DNA from: Primulina eburnea
Lineage: Eukaryota; Streptophyta; Magnoliopsida; Lamiales; Gesneriaceae
DNA: 64,000 nt
Assembly: GCF_022965805.1 (NCBI RefSeq)
Contig: NC_133108.1
Span: 21,605,545 to 21,669,544, forward strand
Direction of reading: 5' to 3'
Under the pieces are notes generated by a model. That model saw only the letters and a list, made by a program, of their open reading frames with translations. It was not told the DNA's origin and did no database searches. Positions 22,399 to 34,220 of the stretch are shown one piece after another. The stretch's first letter is position 1. Each line of letters begins with the position of its first letter. A program made the translations under genes and the position numbers.

Positions 22399-25027
22399 TG
22401 TAACGTCCAAAAAGCCAACCTATGTAAACCGCATGCATGCAAATGAAGTAAATTACATAATAATTTTTTTTAATTGATTTTAAACGCTTGTATGATGTAT
22501 ATTATATGATTAAAGGTGTGATTGAATGATTATGATTATATGACATAATATCATGAGAATGGTAGGTTTTGTCCGAATTCGATAATATGTTGTGGAAAGG
22601 AGATCAAGAAACGACCAAGACAAAATGAATTTTTTTAAATAAATATTTTCTAGGCTTCTTACTATGATTAAATGTGATTAAATTTTCTGAAAATGATAGA
22701 GTTCAAATTATTTTACGAGACGAGTACGATTTTTTCGAGGAAGTCGGTTTTGGGCAAACGAGGGACTGTAAAAATACCAAATGCATTATTTTTGGAAACC
22801 AGTCTTTATAAAATTTTATTTTTCAATTAAATAGGTGTTACTGGGCCTAATTTACCTAGGATGAGTAGCCCAGTTGCTCCTAAACTTGAAAACCCAAAAC
22901 TCAAGCCCATTATTATGCAAATTAAAATCTATAAAATAGAAAACCTAGGCTCGGAGAATTCATACCAGCCGAACACAACACACATTCAACTTCGAAAATT
23001 TCAAGGGATGAAAAGTAGGAGTCTTCATCGCCCGTTCGTTCTTCCTCGTGCCCACGCCAACGATCGCGTATTTGAGCGTTTTAAAACGCAAAGGCGCGTA
23101 TCTAAATCCCTTTGATGCATCATTCAAACAATATTATGCATGTTTGAATTATTTTGCATGAAAAATATTTATGTTATATAGGTTTAATGATATATCAATT
23201 ATTTTTAAAGTTCTAATGTTTTTACGCTTATTTCTTTAACGCTATGATTCCTAAGGACACGATTCCAATGTGAAGTGTTTAAGGGATGGGAAAAGAGACG
23301 TGAAGGGATAAAAATAAATGCTGGAGTCGAGCTTGGCTAAGGTTTGATAAGAACCTAGGGTTTCTTCGTATACTAGGTGATCAAGGGCTCGACTGCATCC
23401 TGCTCGGCTAGGTTTGGTCTAGGGTTGGTCCACAACCGCATGGACTCTTCTCCATGCACGATTAGGAAAGCTGCAGCTAGGGTGGCTCGCGGCTCAGTCA
23501 CGCTGGTTCAGAGTTGCTCCAATATGGCCTAGGGAGGATGGCTAGGCGTTGGGTCAGGGCCTGGTGCAGCTGTGGTCGATGGTGGCTCGGTACGTTGAGG
23601 GCTGCAACGCGGGAAAGAAAAAGAGAGGTGCACGGCTTGGCTTTAGGGCTAGGGGCTAGTTAGATGTGTAAAGAAGGTACAATAGGGTCCATAGGATGTC
23701 TGGTCAAAGGATGGCTAGAGGTGGCTCGGGTGTGGTTCGAGGAAAACGTGAGATTGCTCGAAGAAACTAGCTAGGGTTTGAATTATGGCTAGGAAAAAGA
23801 AAAGGTTTGAACCATGGTCCACAGAGGTCGGTTCATGGTTCACGAGGGTATTTTAGGAATAAAAAGTTTATCTTTAAAATTTGGGAAGAAAATATTAAAG
23901 TTTGAATTAATTCGAGAATTAAACGCTTCACGAATTAGTAAATAGGAAATTAAATCTAAAGCCTCGAATTTAAGTTAAATAAAAATATTAAAAATGAAAT
24001 TTAATCTTAAATAATTATTTGGGAAGATCTAGAGTAAATGAAAGTAATAAAAAGTCAAAATCGAGAAATTTTACGCTCAGGGGCAAAACGATCATTTTAC
24101 ATTTGAGCAGTACGAAAAGGGTTTGCAGCGACCAAAGGGTCATAACGCATGTTAAATAATATATTATGATGATTTTGGTGAAAATATGATATTCCAAGAA
24201 TTATGGTAAATCTGTGCAATTTTTATTGTAACATGCTATTTTTGGAAAATTTTAATATTTTAAGATCTAAAAAGGAAAAGGAAAAATATTTTGGAGGATG
24301 TGAATTGACTGTGACAAAAAGGATATGATATATGATTTTTGGTAATATCGTAAGAAAGAAGGCCTCAGAGGGAGCCCAACGATCGTATTTCTATTTTACA
24401 TTGGTGCCTAATGCCCGTCCTCATGAACAATGGTGAGCTAAGACTAATCAGTCGACTAGAGGATAAAAAGATAGTCACTTTCAATGATCAAATTTCACCC
24501 AAATTGATAAATGATTGAAAGCTTTACGGTTTTATGATTTTATGATTTATTTATGGTTACAAATTATTTTGAATATAAGTTTGATTTTAATGCATGTGCT
24601 TGTATATGTATTATTTTCTACTCATGTTTAGAACGTGCTGAGACATTAAACTCACTAGGTTTGAATGTTGCAGGTGATGATGTTATTGAGGGAGGCGCTG
24701 ACGCTTGAGTTGATCGAATTCGGCAGTACACTCCCGATGGCCATTTATTTTCTACATTAGATTGATAGTTAAAATTTTAAAGGATTTTTGTTAATGATTT
24801 TATTAGAGATTTTATGCTTTATTTCGGTGTTAGTTGATCTTGTTAAAGGTCGACGTCAAACTTTTGTTAATTGACAATTTATGGATTTTTCTTATGCACT
24901 CTAGATTTTAAATGTTAAATTATTTTGATTTATGAAAATGTTAAGTTATTTTGAGTGTTGATTTTCGAAATAATGGATAAAAAATAATTTGTTAGAATTT
25001 TAAAGTTAAGAAGTGGATGAGGTTTCA
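22399..25027 (+). repeat. 5' LTR of Gypsy-2
   Basis: 2629 bp, TGTAACGTCC...GGTTTCA, with the PBS three bases later. Its central part (23330-23870) is G-rich, with many GGCTAGG and GGCTCGG words. The conserved block GAGACATTAAACTCACTAGG lies at 24640-24659. Short ORFs inside are not genes. Confidence 0.85.
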
Positions 25028-25029
25028 AT

Positions 25030-25042
25030 TGGTATCAGAGCC
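25030..25042 (+). promoter_or_regulatory. Primer-binding site, Gypsy-2
   Basis: TGGTATCAGAGCC, initiator tRNA-Met type. Confidence 0.95.
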
Positions 25043-25205
25043 AAGGATCACCAAAGGGTTGTGTTACTGCCACTCCGGGAAGCTCAAGAAGTCACGTCTC
25101 AAGTTTGTGAGTTTTTACTAATTTATATTTTATATTCTAAAATCCTTTTAAAGCTTTCATGATGCCTGATATAGAGATTAGATGCATGTTTCATTTTAAA
25201 TATTA

Positions 25206-26243
25206 ATGCATGTTGTATACATGGTTGGGACGACTTTTACAGAGATGCCTCCTAGACGACTTCTTTGCAGTGGTATTAATGTTGGACATGAGGAGGAGAT
25301 TCCACTGCCTCCTCCTAATCAGGATCCCAGTGCTCGTGTACTGGCGGGCATGGCTCAATTACTAGAGCATCATGTAGGAAATAATACGAGGGTTCGACCG
25401 GAGGCAATCTTTTATCGTTTTAGGAGGAAGATTCCCAAGGATTTCTATGTCACTACGGATCCATTCGTTGCTGAGGGATGAATTCGATCTTTGGAGGTTA
25501 ATTTCGTTACATGGATATGGCAGACGCTGACCGAATTCGTTGTACCATCTATCTGCTGAAGGGCGACTCTTACTTATGGTGGGACGGAGCGGAGCGAGGA
25601 GTGAATCTAGCAACATTAACTTGGGAGGACTTCAAGAGGGTATTCTATGATAAATATTTCACTTTTGACGTCTGTTCTATGCTTAAGAGAGAGTTTATGA
25701 GTCTCCACCAGGGGGATTTATCTGTTGTCGAGTTTTTGCAGAAGTTTGATAGAGGCTGTCATTTTGTGCCCTTGATTGCGAACGATGCGGCGGAAAAATT
25801 ACTACACTTCCTTGATGGATTGAGGCCCATGATCCATTGCGATTTGAAGCTCACTGATCCTGTCGATTATACCACTGTTGTTGCCAAAGCTTTTCGAGCC
25901 GAGCAGTCACTGAAGGATATTGATTGGGAGATGCAACGTAAGAGGAATGGCGTCCAGCAAACTAGTCAGCATAATAAGAAGCCTTATACGGGACCACCAA
26001 AGCGGCCAGGACAGCCAAAACCACAAGGACAATGACCAAAAGAAAATGTCCCGAAGACTATTGAGAAGCCACTGTGCAAGGAGTGTGATCGCCAAAATTA
26101 TGGAAAGTGCATGTGGGGCATCTACAAGTACTTTAAGTGTGGAGAAATGGGTCATATGGCTGCTAATTGCCCAAAGCTCAAGAAAACCACGACTGGAAGG
26201 GCTTACGTGATGCAAGCGGAGCCAAACACGACACTTATTACAG
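25206..26243 (+). pseudogene. Gag of Gypsy-2
   Basis: Two frames: 25206-25481 (N-terminus, Pro-rich, MPPRRLLCSG) and 25511-26035 (DRIRCTIYLLKGDSYLWWDG, WEDFKRVFYDKYF, LHQGDLSVVEFLQKFDRGC). A stop at 26033 is followed by the zinc knuckle near 26118-26172 (YFKCGEMGHMAANC, where the first Cys reads Tyr). The C-terminal wording runs up to NTTLITG at 26243, where a probable intron begins. Confidence 0.85.
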
Positions 26244-26765
26244 GTACTCCGACTATTCAACCATTTTAAATTTCCTTATTCTTGAAATAATAAACATGAA
26301 TGTTAAAATTGAATGGTGATGCATGGAACTTGATGACTTAGTATTTCATGTTCAAATTCTAGGGTTTAAGGAATTGAATTCTTGCGGACACTAAATTATA
26401 TGGATCTAATTGTAGAATATTGAAAATAAAAGGGGCTAATTAGTAATTTCTAATAACAAAGGGTCTAGATTGCAATTTTCAAAAAATGTTGAGGAAAGAT
26501 TTGGAGAACATCAAAATTCATAGGGCTTAATCGCAAAATTCAAAAATTTAAAGGGTCTTTTTGGAAATTTACGAAAGCTTAAGGGATTAATTGGAAATTT
26601 CGAAATTCCTAGAACTAAATTGCATTTTTCAAATTTTAAGAGGGCCAAGTAATTGTCGAAACTTAACGGGGCTGAAATGTTAATATGAGAAATTTTAGGG
26701 GCCTAGATGATATGAAATTCCTAATTTGTATGGCCTTAATCGAGAAATAATACAAATATTACCAG
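26244..26765 (+). other. Probable spliceosomal intron in Gypsy-2
   Basis: 522 bp starting GTACTCC and ending ATTACCAG, AT-rich and without coding sequence. It sits exactly between the Gag end (...LITG) and the protease start (RILL..IATYALLDSGATHSF). Joining 26243 to 26766 keeps the phase and gives the continuous gypsy wording ITGRI. No target duplication or terminal repeats suggest an insertion. Inside lie about ten degenerate ~30-bp repeats starting GGG-CTAAATTG. Confidence 0.6.
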
Positions 26766-27240
26766 GACGAATATTGCTAGTGTGAATAGCTACCTACGCT
26801 TTACTAGACTCTGGAGCTACGCACTCATTCATATCTGAATCCTTCATCAAGAAATTGGGAATCTTACCAGTAGACGTGTAGTTGGGATTCAAAGATATAG
26901 TGCCTTCTAGAGAACATATGGTTTCTAGTATCATGGTTAAGGATGTGGAGCTTAAATTGCAAAAGAATATTATATGAGCGGACCTTATAGTATTCATATG
27001 CCTGAGTTTGATATTATTTTGCGAATGGATTGGATTACACTAAATGGGGCTACTATCGATTTTTGACGGAGGTCAATATCTAGTAGACCGCTGAATGGGA
27101 AAGCATTTATCTTTGAGGCTGTGAAAAACAATCAAATGCCGCATATTTCTTGCATGCGTGCGAATAAGCTTATTCAAAAGGGTTTCCAAAGTTTTCTTTT
27201 TAGTATTGTATGTGCACCTGACACTGACACTTGATCTATC
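26766..27240 (+). pseudogene. Protease and linker of Gypsy-2
   Basis: The active site reads ALLDSGATHSFISESFIKKL at about 26798-26857 (DSGA form of the catalytic DTGA). IILRMDW-like wording (DIILRMDWI) follows near 27010. Stops at 26786, 26975 and 27064 break the frame. Confidence 0.8.
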
Positions 27241-28640
27241 TAGGATGTGGAGGTTGTCAAGGACTTTCCGGACATGTTACCTGATGATGTTTCCGGCGTT
27301 CCACCCAAAAGAGATGTGGAATTCTCTATTGAGTTGATGCCCGGTACCGTGCCAATTTCTAAGGCACCATATCGATTAGCACCTGCTGAAATGAAGGAAT
27401 TAAAAGATATAATTCAAGAGCTACTAGACACGGGATTTATTTGCCCTAGTTTTTCTCCATGGGGCGCGCCAGTGTTATTTGTGAAAAAGAAGAATGGAAC
27501 TATGAGGTAGTGCATCGACTATAAGGAGCTAAATAGAGTGACAGTGAAGAATAAGTATCCATTGCCTCAAATCGAGGATTTATTTTATCAATTGCAAGGA
27601 GCTTCGATATTCTTGAAGATAGATTTGTGGTCTGCATATCATCAATTGAGAGTTAAGAAGTCGGATGTACCTAAGACGGCTTTCAGAGAGAGATATGGGC
27701 ATTATGAGTTTCTATTGATGCCTTTCGAATTGACTAATGCTCTAGCGATCTTCATGGATCTCAAGAATCGCATATTTCAGCCTTATCTCGATTAATTCAT
27801 TAATGTTTTCATCGATGATATCTTGATCTATTCCAAGAGACATGAGGAGCATGATCAGCATTTGAGGACGACTTGCAAGTTTTAAGAGATCGGAAATTAT
27901 ATGCAAAGTTCAGCAAGTACGAGTTTTCGGTAGAGAGCGTGGCATTTTTAGGCCACATCGTGTCCAATGAGGGAGTATAGGTCGACCCATCTAAGATTGA
28001 ATCAATTAAGCAGTGGCATGTGCCTAAAAGTGTGACAGAAATACACAGTTTCTTGGGTTTATGTAGCTACTATCGCAAGTTCATCAAGGGTTTTTCATCC
28101 ATTGCGGTACCCTTGACGTCATTGACGAAGAAAAATGTGTTTGTATGGGGACCGGAGTGTCAAAATAGCTTGGATCATTTGAAGCAAGCACTCACTACAA
28201 CTCCAGTTTTCGCTATGCCGACGGAGCAAGCGGAATATGTGATATTTACTGATGGTTCAAAACTTGGATTGGGCGGCGTTCTCATGAAAAATGATTCTGT
28301 TATAGCATATGCATCTAGACAATGAAAAATACATGAAAATAATTATCCGATGCATGATCTAGAACTTGCAGCTGTCGTATTTGGGTTGAAAATTTGGAGG
28401 CACTACTTGTATGGTGAGAAATGCAAGATCTTTACGGATCATAAAAATCTTAAATATTTTTAAACCCTAAAGGACTTGAATATGAGACAAAGACGGTGGC
28501 TAGAGCTCGTTAAGGACTACGACTGTGACATTAGCTACCATCTCGGCAAGGCTAATATAGTTGCAAATTCTTTAAGTAGAAAGAGGACAGTCTTGGCACA
28601 TTTGTCAGTACAGAAGCCTCTACAAGGGGAAATTTAGTGC
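27241..28640 (+). pseudogene. Reverse transcriptase and RNase H of Gypsy-2
   Basis: A chromovirus-like (Del/Tekay type) pol. RT starts [20 protein letters not shown], then [44 protein letters not shown] and [10 protein letters not shown] near 27810. RNase H has [39 protein letters not shown] and [12 protein letters not shown]. Stops at 27508, 27793 and 28323, plus others, and a frameshift near 27880 inactivate it. Several stops fit C-to-T or G-to-A decay of methylated DNA. Confidence 0.9.
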
Positions 28641-28877
28641 TTCGATCTTGAAGTTTATGCTAAGGGAAAGGCCCTAAATCTCGCTACATTGACAGTACAA
28701 TCCACTCTGCGAGATCGAATTCGAGCCGGACAGTTTAATGATGAGCAATTGCAGAAGTGGAAACAACAAGATGTAGCAAAGGGCAGCATGTTATATTCAT
28801 TCGAAAATGACATTGTTAAGTATTGAGTTCGACTAAGGGTTCATAGTGGTGATTCATTTAGAGTTAACATTATGACT
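28641..28877 (+). pseudogene. Start of integrase, Gypsy-2, cut at the 3' LTR
   Basis: The region reads LATLTVQSTLRDRIRAGQFN and DEQLQKWKQQDVAKGSMLYS, the usual sequence before the integrase zinc finger. It ends at 28877, where the 3' LTR begins with no zinc finger, catalytic core or chromodomain. The integrase is therefore missing from this element. Confidence 0.8.
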
Positions 28878-31800
28878 GTAACGTTCAAAAAATAAACCTA
28901 CGTAAACCACATGCATGCAAATTATTTGAATTGATTCATTGTTTTATTTAATTAATGCTTACTTGATGCATATTATGTGATTAAAGATATGATTAAATGA
29001 TTATATGGCACGACTTCATGAAGTTGAAGGATTTTATCCGAATATTCGATAATACGCTGTGGAAAGGAGATCGGGGACGGCCAAGATAAGAATAAATATT
29101 TTCAAGGCTTCTTAATATGATTAAAAATGATTAAGTTTTTCTAAAAATTTTAGAGTTCAAATTATTTTATGAGACGAGCTCGGTTTTATTGGGAAGCCGG
29201 TTTTGGGCAAACGATGAGTTTTTAAAAGATCAAAAACATTATTTTTGGAAACTAATTTTTATAAACTTTTATTTTACAATTAAATAAGAGCTATTGGGCC
29301 CAATTTACCTAAATTGAGCAGGCTCAATTTCTCCTATACTTGAAAGCCCAAAACCTAATCCCATTATCATGCAAAATTAAATCCATAAAAATGCAATCCT
29401 AGGTTTTTTGAGAGCTTGTCTCTGCCAAAATTTCACACACTTGCAGACAAAAAATTTGAATATCTTCAAGGAGGAAAAGCTAGGGTTCTTCGTTCCCGTT
29501 CGTCCTTCCTCGTCGACAATAACATATTTGAGCTTTTTAAACACAGAGGCATGTTACTAAACTCTTTGTAAGCTTCATTCAAATCATAATATGCATTTAT
29601 TAATCGTTTATGCATGAAAAACACATGTGTTTGATTATTTTTACGGTAGAAAGTTTATTTTAAAAAATATGACGATTTTACGCTTGTTTAGAAAACGCTG
29701 TGATTCCTAAGGACACGCTGCCATTAGGGGATGTTTCTATGGATGGGAAAAGAGTCTTTAGGGTTCAAATACATGATGGAAGCAAAGGAGGGAAGGGATT
29801 GAAATCGCCTAGGGTCTCTAAGAAGCCACACGCATGCATGGCTTGAAAGGGGTGCGACATTGAGAGTGGAGGATGAGGGCTCGGACAGGGCTAGTTGGAG
29901 GCTTGGCCAGGGTGTTGTACTGGGGCTATGAAGGGTCTTGGGTGGCTAGGGCTTGATGGAAGCGGCTGGGGAAGAGTCCTAGTGAAGTAGGACACTCCCC
30001 ATGCATGCATGTGCAACTTGCGGTGGAAAAGGACTGGCGGCTGGCTTGGGAGCGAGCTAGGCGGATACATTAGGGCCTAGGGATGGCTAGTGTGTGTTGA
30101 ACTCGGTGACAACTGAGGTGGTAGATTCCTAGTTAGGCTAGGACACTAGTAGCGCATAGGGGGGGCATGCACGACTGTTTCTTTTGCAGCAGCTGCGGCG
30201 CTGGTTCAAAGGCTTGGGCAGGGTTCGGTTGAGTCTGAGCATGGTTCAGGGTCGGTGAGGGTCAGTTGGGTTCGGTGTTTAAGTAGCTGCAAGCTCCCAA
30301 GGTTTGTTAGGAGTCCTAGGAAGATTAGGAAGCCTCGGCGCAGCTTGTGGTCTACATGCAGGAAGTTTTGGCATGATTAGGGCTGGTTCCAAGGGTCGGG
30401 GATTGTCAGTAGGGTCCCTAGATGGGTTGGCTAGCTTTTGGCTCAAGGTGGCTCTGGCGTGGCTCGACAAAACTAGGAGTTGGCTATGTGGGCTCATGCA
30501 AGGGTCAAATTTCGAATTTAAGGGGATAAGTTTCGAACCATGGGTCCACGGGGGTGGTTCATGGCTCACAAGGGTAGTTTAGGTAATAAAAAGTCTATGA
30601 TTAAAATTTGGGAAGAAAATAATAAGTTTGAATTAATTCGGGAATTAAATGTCTCAAGAATAATTAAATAGGAAATTAAATCGAAACCCATGAATTTAAG
30701 CTAAATAAAATTTTAAAAATTTATATTTAAGCTTAAATAATTATTTGGGATAAGCCAATTTCAATAAAGGTAAGAAAATATCAAAATCGATAAATTATAC
30801 ATCTAGGGGCAAAATAGTCATTTTACACGTGGGTAAAACGAAATAGGTTGTGATAAGATCGGTTAATAGGTAGAAAAGTGTTTAGAAGGGGGGTTGAATA
30901 AACATCACGATTTTTATAACCTTCTTTAAATGAAGTATCAGTTTTGTGATAAACTGAAACTTAGGAATCTTGTTAGTCGATGACAATCAGTTTAACTAAG
31001 TATATTTGCGAAAATAAACTGATTGAAAGATAGAATAAATGATTGAAATAATAATGCAAGGATTTATGGATGTTTGGAGATTTAAATAACTCCTACGTCA
31101 CCCCTTCTATCACAAGGATATGATATGCACTAAAATACTTTGATCAATACAAAATTTGTACAGACCCACTTCAGTTTGGACTTAACACTGCCAAGATTGA
31201 AACTCTTAATTAGTTAACAACAATTTTCACAGTTCTTCAACTGGATTTTAGCACGACTGATATAAGTAATACAGAGGTTTGTGCTAATAAGCTCGAAAGG
31301 TATCCTTAAATGCTACGAATATTTCTAATGATTGTGAGCTTTTTGAATCTCAAGTGAGAGTAATAAATTTAGCATAATAACATCAATCTTAAGAGAATGG
31401 ATGAATCGTATGTTTCAGCTCTATGTCTCATCTGCTCTTCTTTCTTATTTATAGGCTTTCTTCCTACGGTAATAATAAATACAATTTGAATATTTTGTAT
31501 CCGTTGATTGCCACTTCAACATTCTTCTGATATTCGTACACTGTATTCTCTGAAATGCGGCGTCCCACTACAAGTTACAGTCTGCTTTGTACTATTGTCG
31601 GTTGAATGTCATTTTCAATTGGTGACGTGTTCAGCTGAATGATCACTTGATAAATCGATGGGTATCCTCACAAATGAGTATTTAAACTGATCAGTTTCCA
31701 ACTGATAAGTCAGTTGACACAGTAGATTCAGTTTGGCTGATAACTTCAGTTCATCAGTTCATGATCAGTTGGTTTAACAGATTGATATCTAATTTTGTCA

Positions 31801-32735
31801 AACCACCGAAATTAAGTTTCCAACAGGTTGGCAGCGTCCCAAAGGGCTATAAATCATGTTAAATGATTTATTATGATGATTTTTTTATGAAAATATGATA
31901 TTTCATGATTTATGGTAAATATGTGCAATTTTTACTTTTAAACATGCTTTTTTTTAAGTCATGCTATTTTATGCTTTAAAGATAAAGAAAAAATATTTTG
32001 AAGAATGTGAATTAATTGTGACAAAATATAGAGGATATGTGGGAGAACCGTTTTAAGAAGGAACGGTGAACTTACAATTTTATGGGAATGTCGTGAGGGA
32101 AATGGCCCTAAAGGAAGCCTGTTTACGGGAAATGGCCCCAGAGGGAGCCCGACGATCATATTTTCATGGCGGTGCCTAGTGCCCGTACCATGGGCCATGT
32201 GGAGCTGAAGAGTGATTAGTCGACTAGAGGATAAAATGCTAGTCACTTTCAAGGATCGAACTTCACCCAAAATAATAAAGGATTTAAAGCTTTACGATTA
32301 AATGATTTTACGATTTATTTATGCTTAAAAGTTATTTTAAATAAAAGTATGATTTTTAATGCTTTTGATTGTATATGTATTATTTGTTAGTCATGTTTAG
32401 AACCTGTTGAGTCATTAGACTCACTAGGTTTGAATGTTGCAGGATTTGATAATATGAGGAGGCGTTGACGCTTGAGTGGATCGAGTGCGGCAGCACACAC
32501 CCGAGGGGCATTTATTTTCCGTATTAGCTTGTTAAATAAAAGATTTAAAAGATTATTGTTAATGATATTATTAGAGACATTTTATGATTTATTGTTAGTT
32601 GATCTTTTTAAAAATTGACGTAGGATTTTTGGTTAGTTGACTATTTAGGTATTTTAATGCACTTGAGATTTCAAATGCTAAATTATTATGATTTATGGAA
32701 ATGTTAAGTTATTTTAAATTAGTAATTTTCGAGTT
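28878..32735 (+). repeat. 3' LTR-like copy of Gypsy-2, with nested solo LTR
   Basis: It begins TGTAACGTTCAAAAAATAAACC and follows the 5' LTR through its whole length, with roughly 20-25% difference by eye. That is high for a pair from one insertion. The G-rich middle (29810-30560) and the GAGTCATTAGACTCACTAGG block (32409-32428) are present. It is interrupted at 30851-31825. Homology to the 5' LTR fades near 32735, before the terminal CA. Confidence 0.75.
30851..31825 (-). mobile_element. Solo LTR of a Sirevirus-like copia, with TSD
   Basis: 975 bp, plus strand TGATAAGATCGG...TTCCAACA, flanked by the duplicated target GGTTG (30846-30850, 31826-31830). Related to the 3' LTR of copia element 2 at 34221. 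Removing it and one GGTTG rejoins sequence that matches the 5' LTR of Gypsy-2 near 24110-24135. Confidence 0.95.
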
Positions 32736-32736
32736 T

Positions 32737-32935
32737 CTGATTTATAAAAACATTTTTTCTTTCATCATATACATTTTCCATTTCATCATATACATATATG
32801 TTTTCCTTTTATTGAATTTGGATTGTGAATTGTGACTTTCGTATCAGCTGAAGGTCGATGGATCCATCTACGTGTAACCACAGTATTGGGCAATGGGGAC
32901 ATCAGCGACACTCTCACCTGTCAACTGAGCCATGG
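32737..32935 (-). repeat. Reversed fragment of a gypsy-type LTR
   Basis: It matches the reverse complement of about 52500-52650, and in direct orientation the reversed LTR around 43185-43215 (ACCACAGTA.TGGGC). It is squeezed between two other LTRs, so it is left over from an older insertion. Confidence 0.65.
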
Positions 32936-34220
32936 TGTAATGTCCGAGACTTAATTGTTGTAATCAGACGTTGATTAATTGACAGAATTGAGTTTATAGG
33001 AACTCAATGAAGAAGCAGGGCATCGTTACAATAGGCGCCAAGATGTTGGACCAAACATCTGGCGCCAAGATGTTGGACCGAACATCTCGCGCCCGAGCGG
33101 TCGAAAAGAACCGCCCGAGCGCCAATGAACCAGGAGTTTGGACAGAATTTTTGGCGCCTGAGCGGTAGAATATTACCGCCCGAGCGCCAGGATATGATCG
33201 GCTGAGTATCTCGACAGAAAATTCCGCGCCCGAGCGGTAAAGATTAACCGCCCGAGCGCCGCTTGCAAAATATGGAAAATCAGCCACGTATCTTGGCATG
33301 CAAAGTAGGATATATATAAGTTAAATTCCTTCAGAATTCATTAAGCAACGAAGAAAGGAATCACGAGAAATTCTCCAGAAAATCGTTACGCCTTTTGTGA
33401 GAAATCCGTCCGTCTGATTTTAAATCCAACTTCGGTACTGTGTTCCTATCGACGTAGGCGACAACTAGTCGTAAGTTTTGCTACGTTTTGATATGTTTTG
33501 AAATTATGGTATTGTCAGAATCTGATATGATTCATATATGATGTTCTTGGCATGTTAGACATCGTATAATTGAAACTCGATTGAGGAACAGATACCATAT
33601 GAAATTGTTATGATTTTTGAGTTGATTTGATTGAGATTTGATATCAGATTTGTATGGTATCGATTATGAGATGTTGTAATTGATATCTGTTGATTTTTAT
33701 GGCTGCGTATATTGAGATTGTGCAGTTATTCCGTTGAAACAGAATTCGAATTAATTCTGATTATATCCGGTATTGATTGATTGGGGTATTGATATTGTAT
33801 TCCTCGTTATTGTCATTGTCAGATTGAGTATTGACATATTTGAATTCGAGACTTCGACAGAGTCAGAGTATCAGAAAGAAATGTATAAATTAATTTTGAG
33901 TTGGGATTGCACAACTCGAGTAAGGTTTGACTCGAGTCTCCCTAAATCACATACTTTAGTTTATTGCATTGATACTTGTAATTGATGAGATTGATTTGTA
34001 TGGCCTATTGATTCATAGACATTGTATGTATTGAGTCATTGGCTGATTCGCCTAGTTACTGGCTGATTCGTCTAGTTACTGGCTGATTCGCCTAGTCACC
34101 GGCTGATTCGTCTGGTTATTGGCTGATTCGCCAAGTCCTTGACTGATTCGTCAATTCTGCGGTCGATTCGCCCAGACACTGGATATATGAAGTATATCGA
34201 TGCCGTTTAGCGATTGATTA
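32936..34220 (+). repeat. LTR of the Gypsy-1 family, interrupted by copia element 2
   Basis: It begins TGTAATGTCCGAGACTTAAT, close to the Gypsy-1 LTR start. It carries three hairpin units (33090-33262) and a TATA-like TATATATAAG at 33311-33320, with CATGCAAAG just upstream as in Gypsy-1. A 20-bp minisatellite precedes the break at 34220, where copia element 2 begins. Confidence 0.85.
34041..34180 (+). repeat. Seven-unit 20-bp minisatellite
   Basis: The word GGCTGATTCG starts at 34041 and recurs every 20 bases up to 34161, with C/T alternation after it (CCTAGT or TCTAGT). The last two units are more diverged. It replaces the region that in the Gypsy-1 LTRs holds the 104-bp duplication. Confidence 0.9.

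Noticed and set aside
30279..30582. Overlapping ORFs of about 90 codons on both strands
   Set aside because: They lie in the G-rich part of a Gypsy-2 LTR, where low stop density follows from composition. No protein-like wording.
34041..34180. CRISPR-like array
   Set aside because: The period is 20 bp with no unique spacers, inside a plant LTR: a minisatellite.
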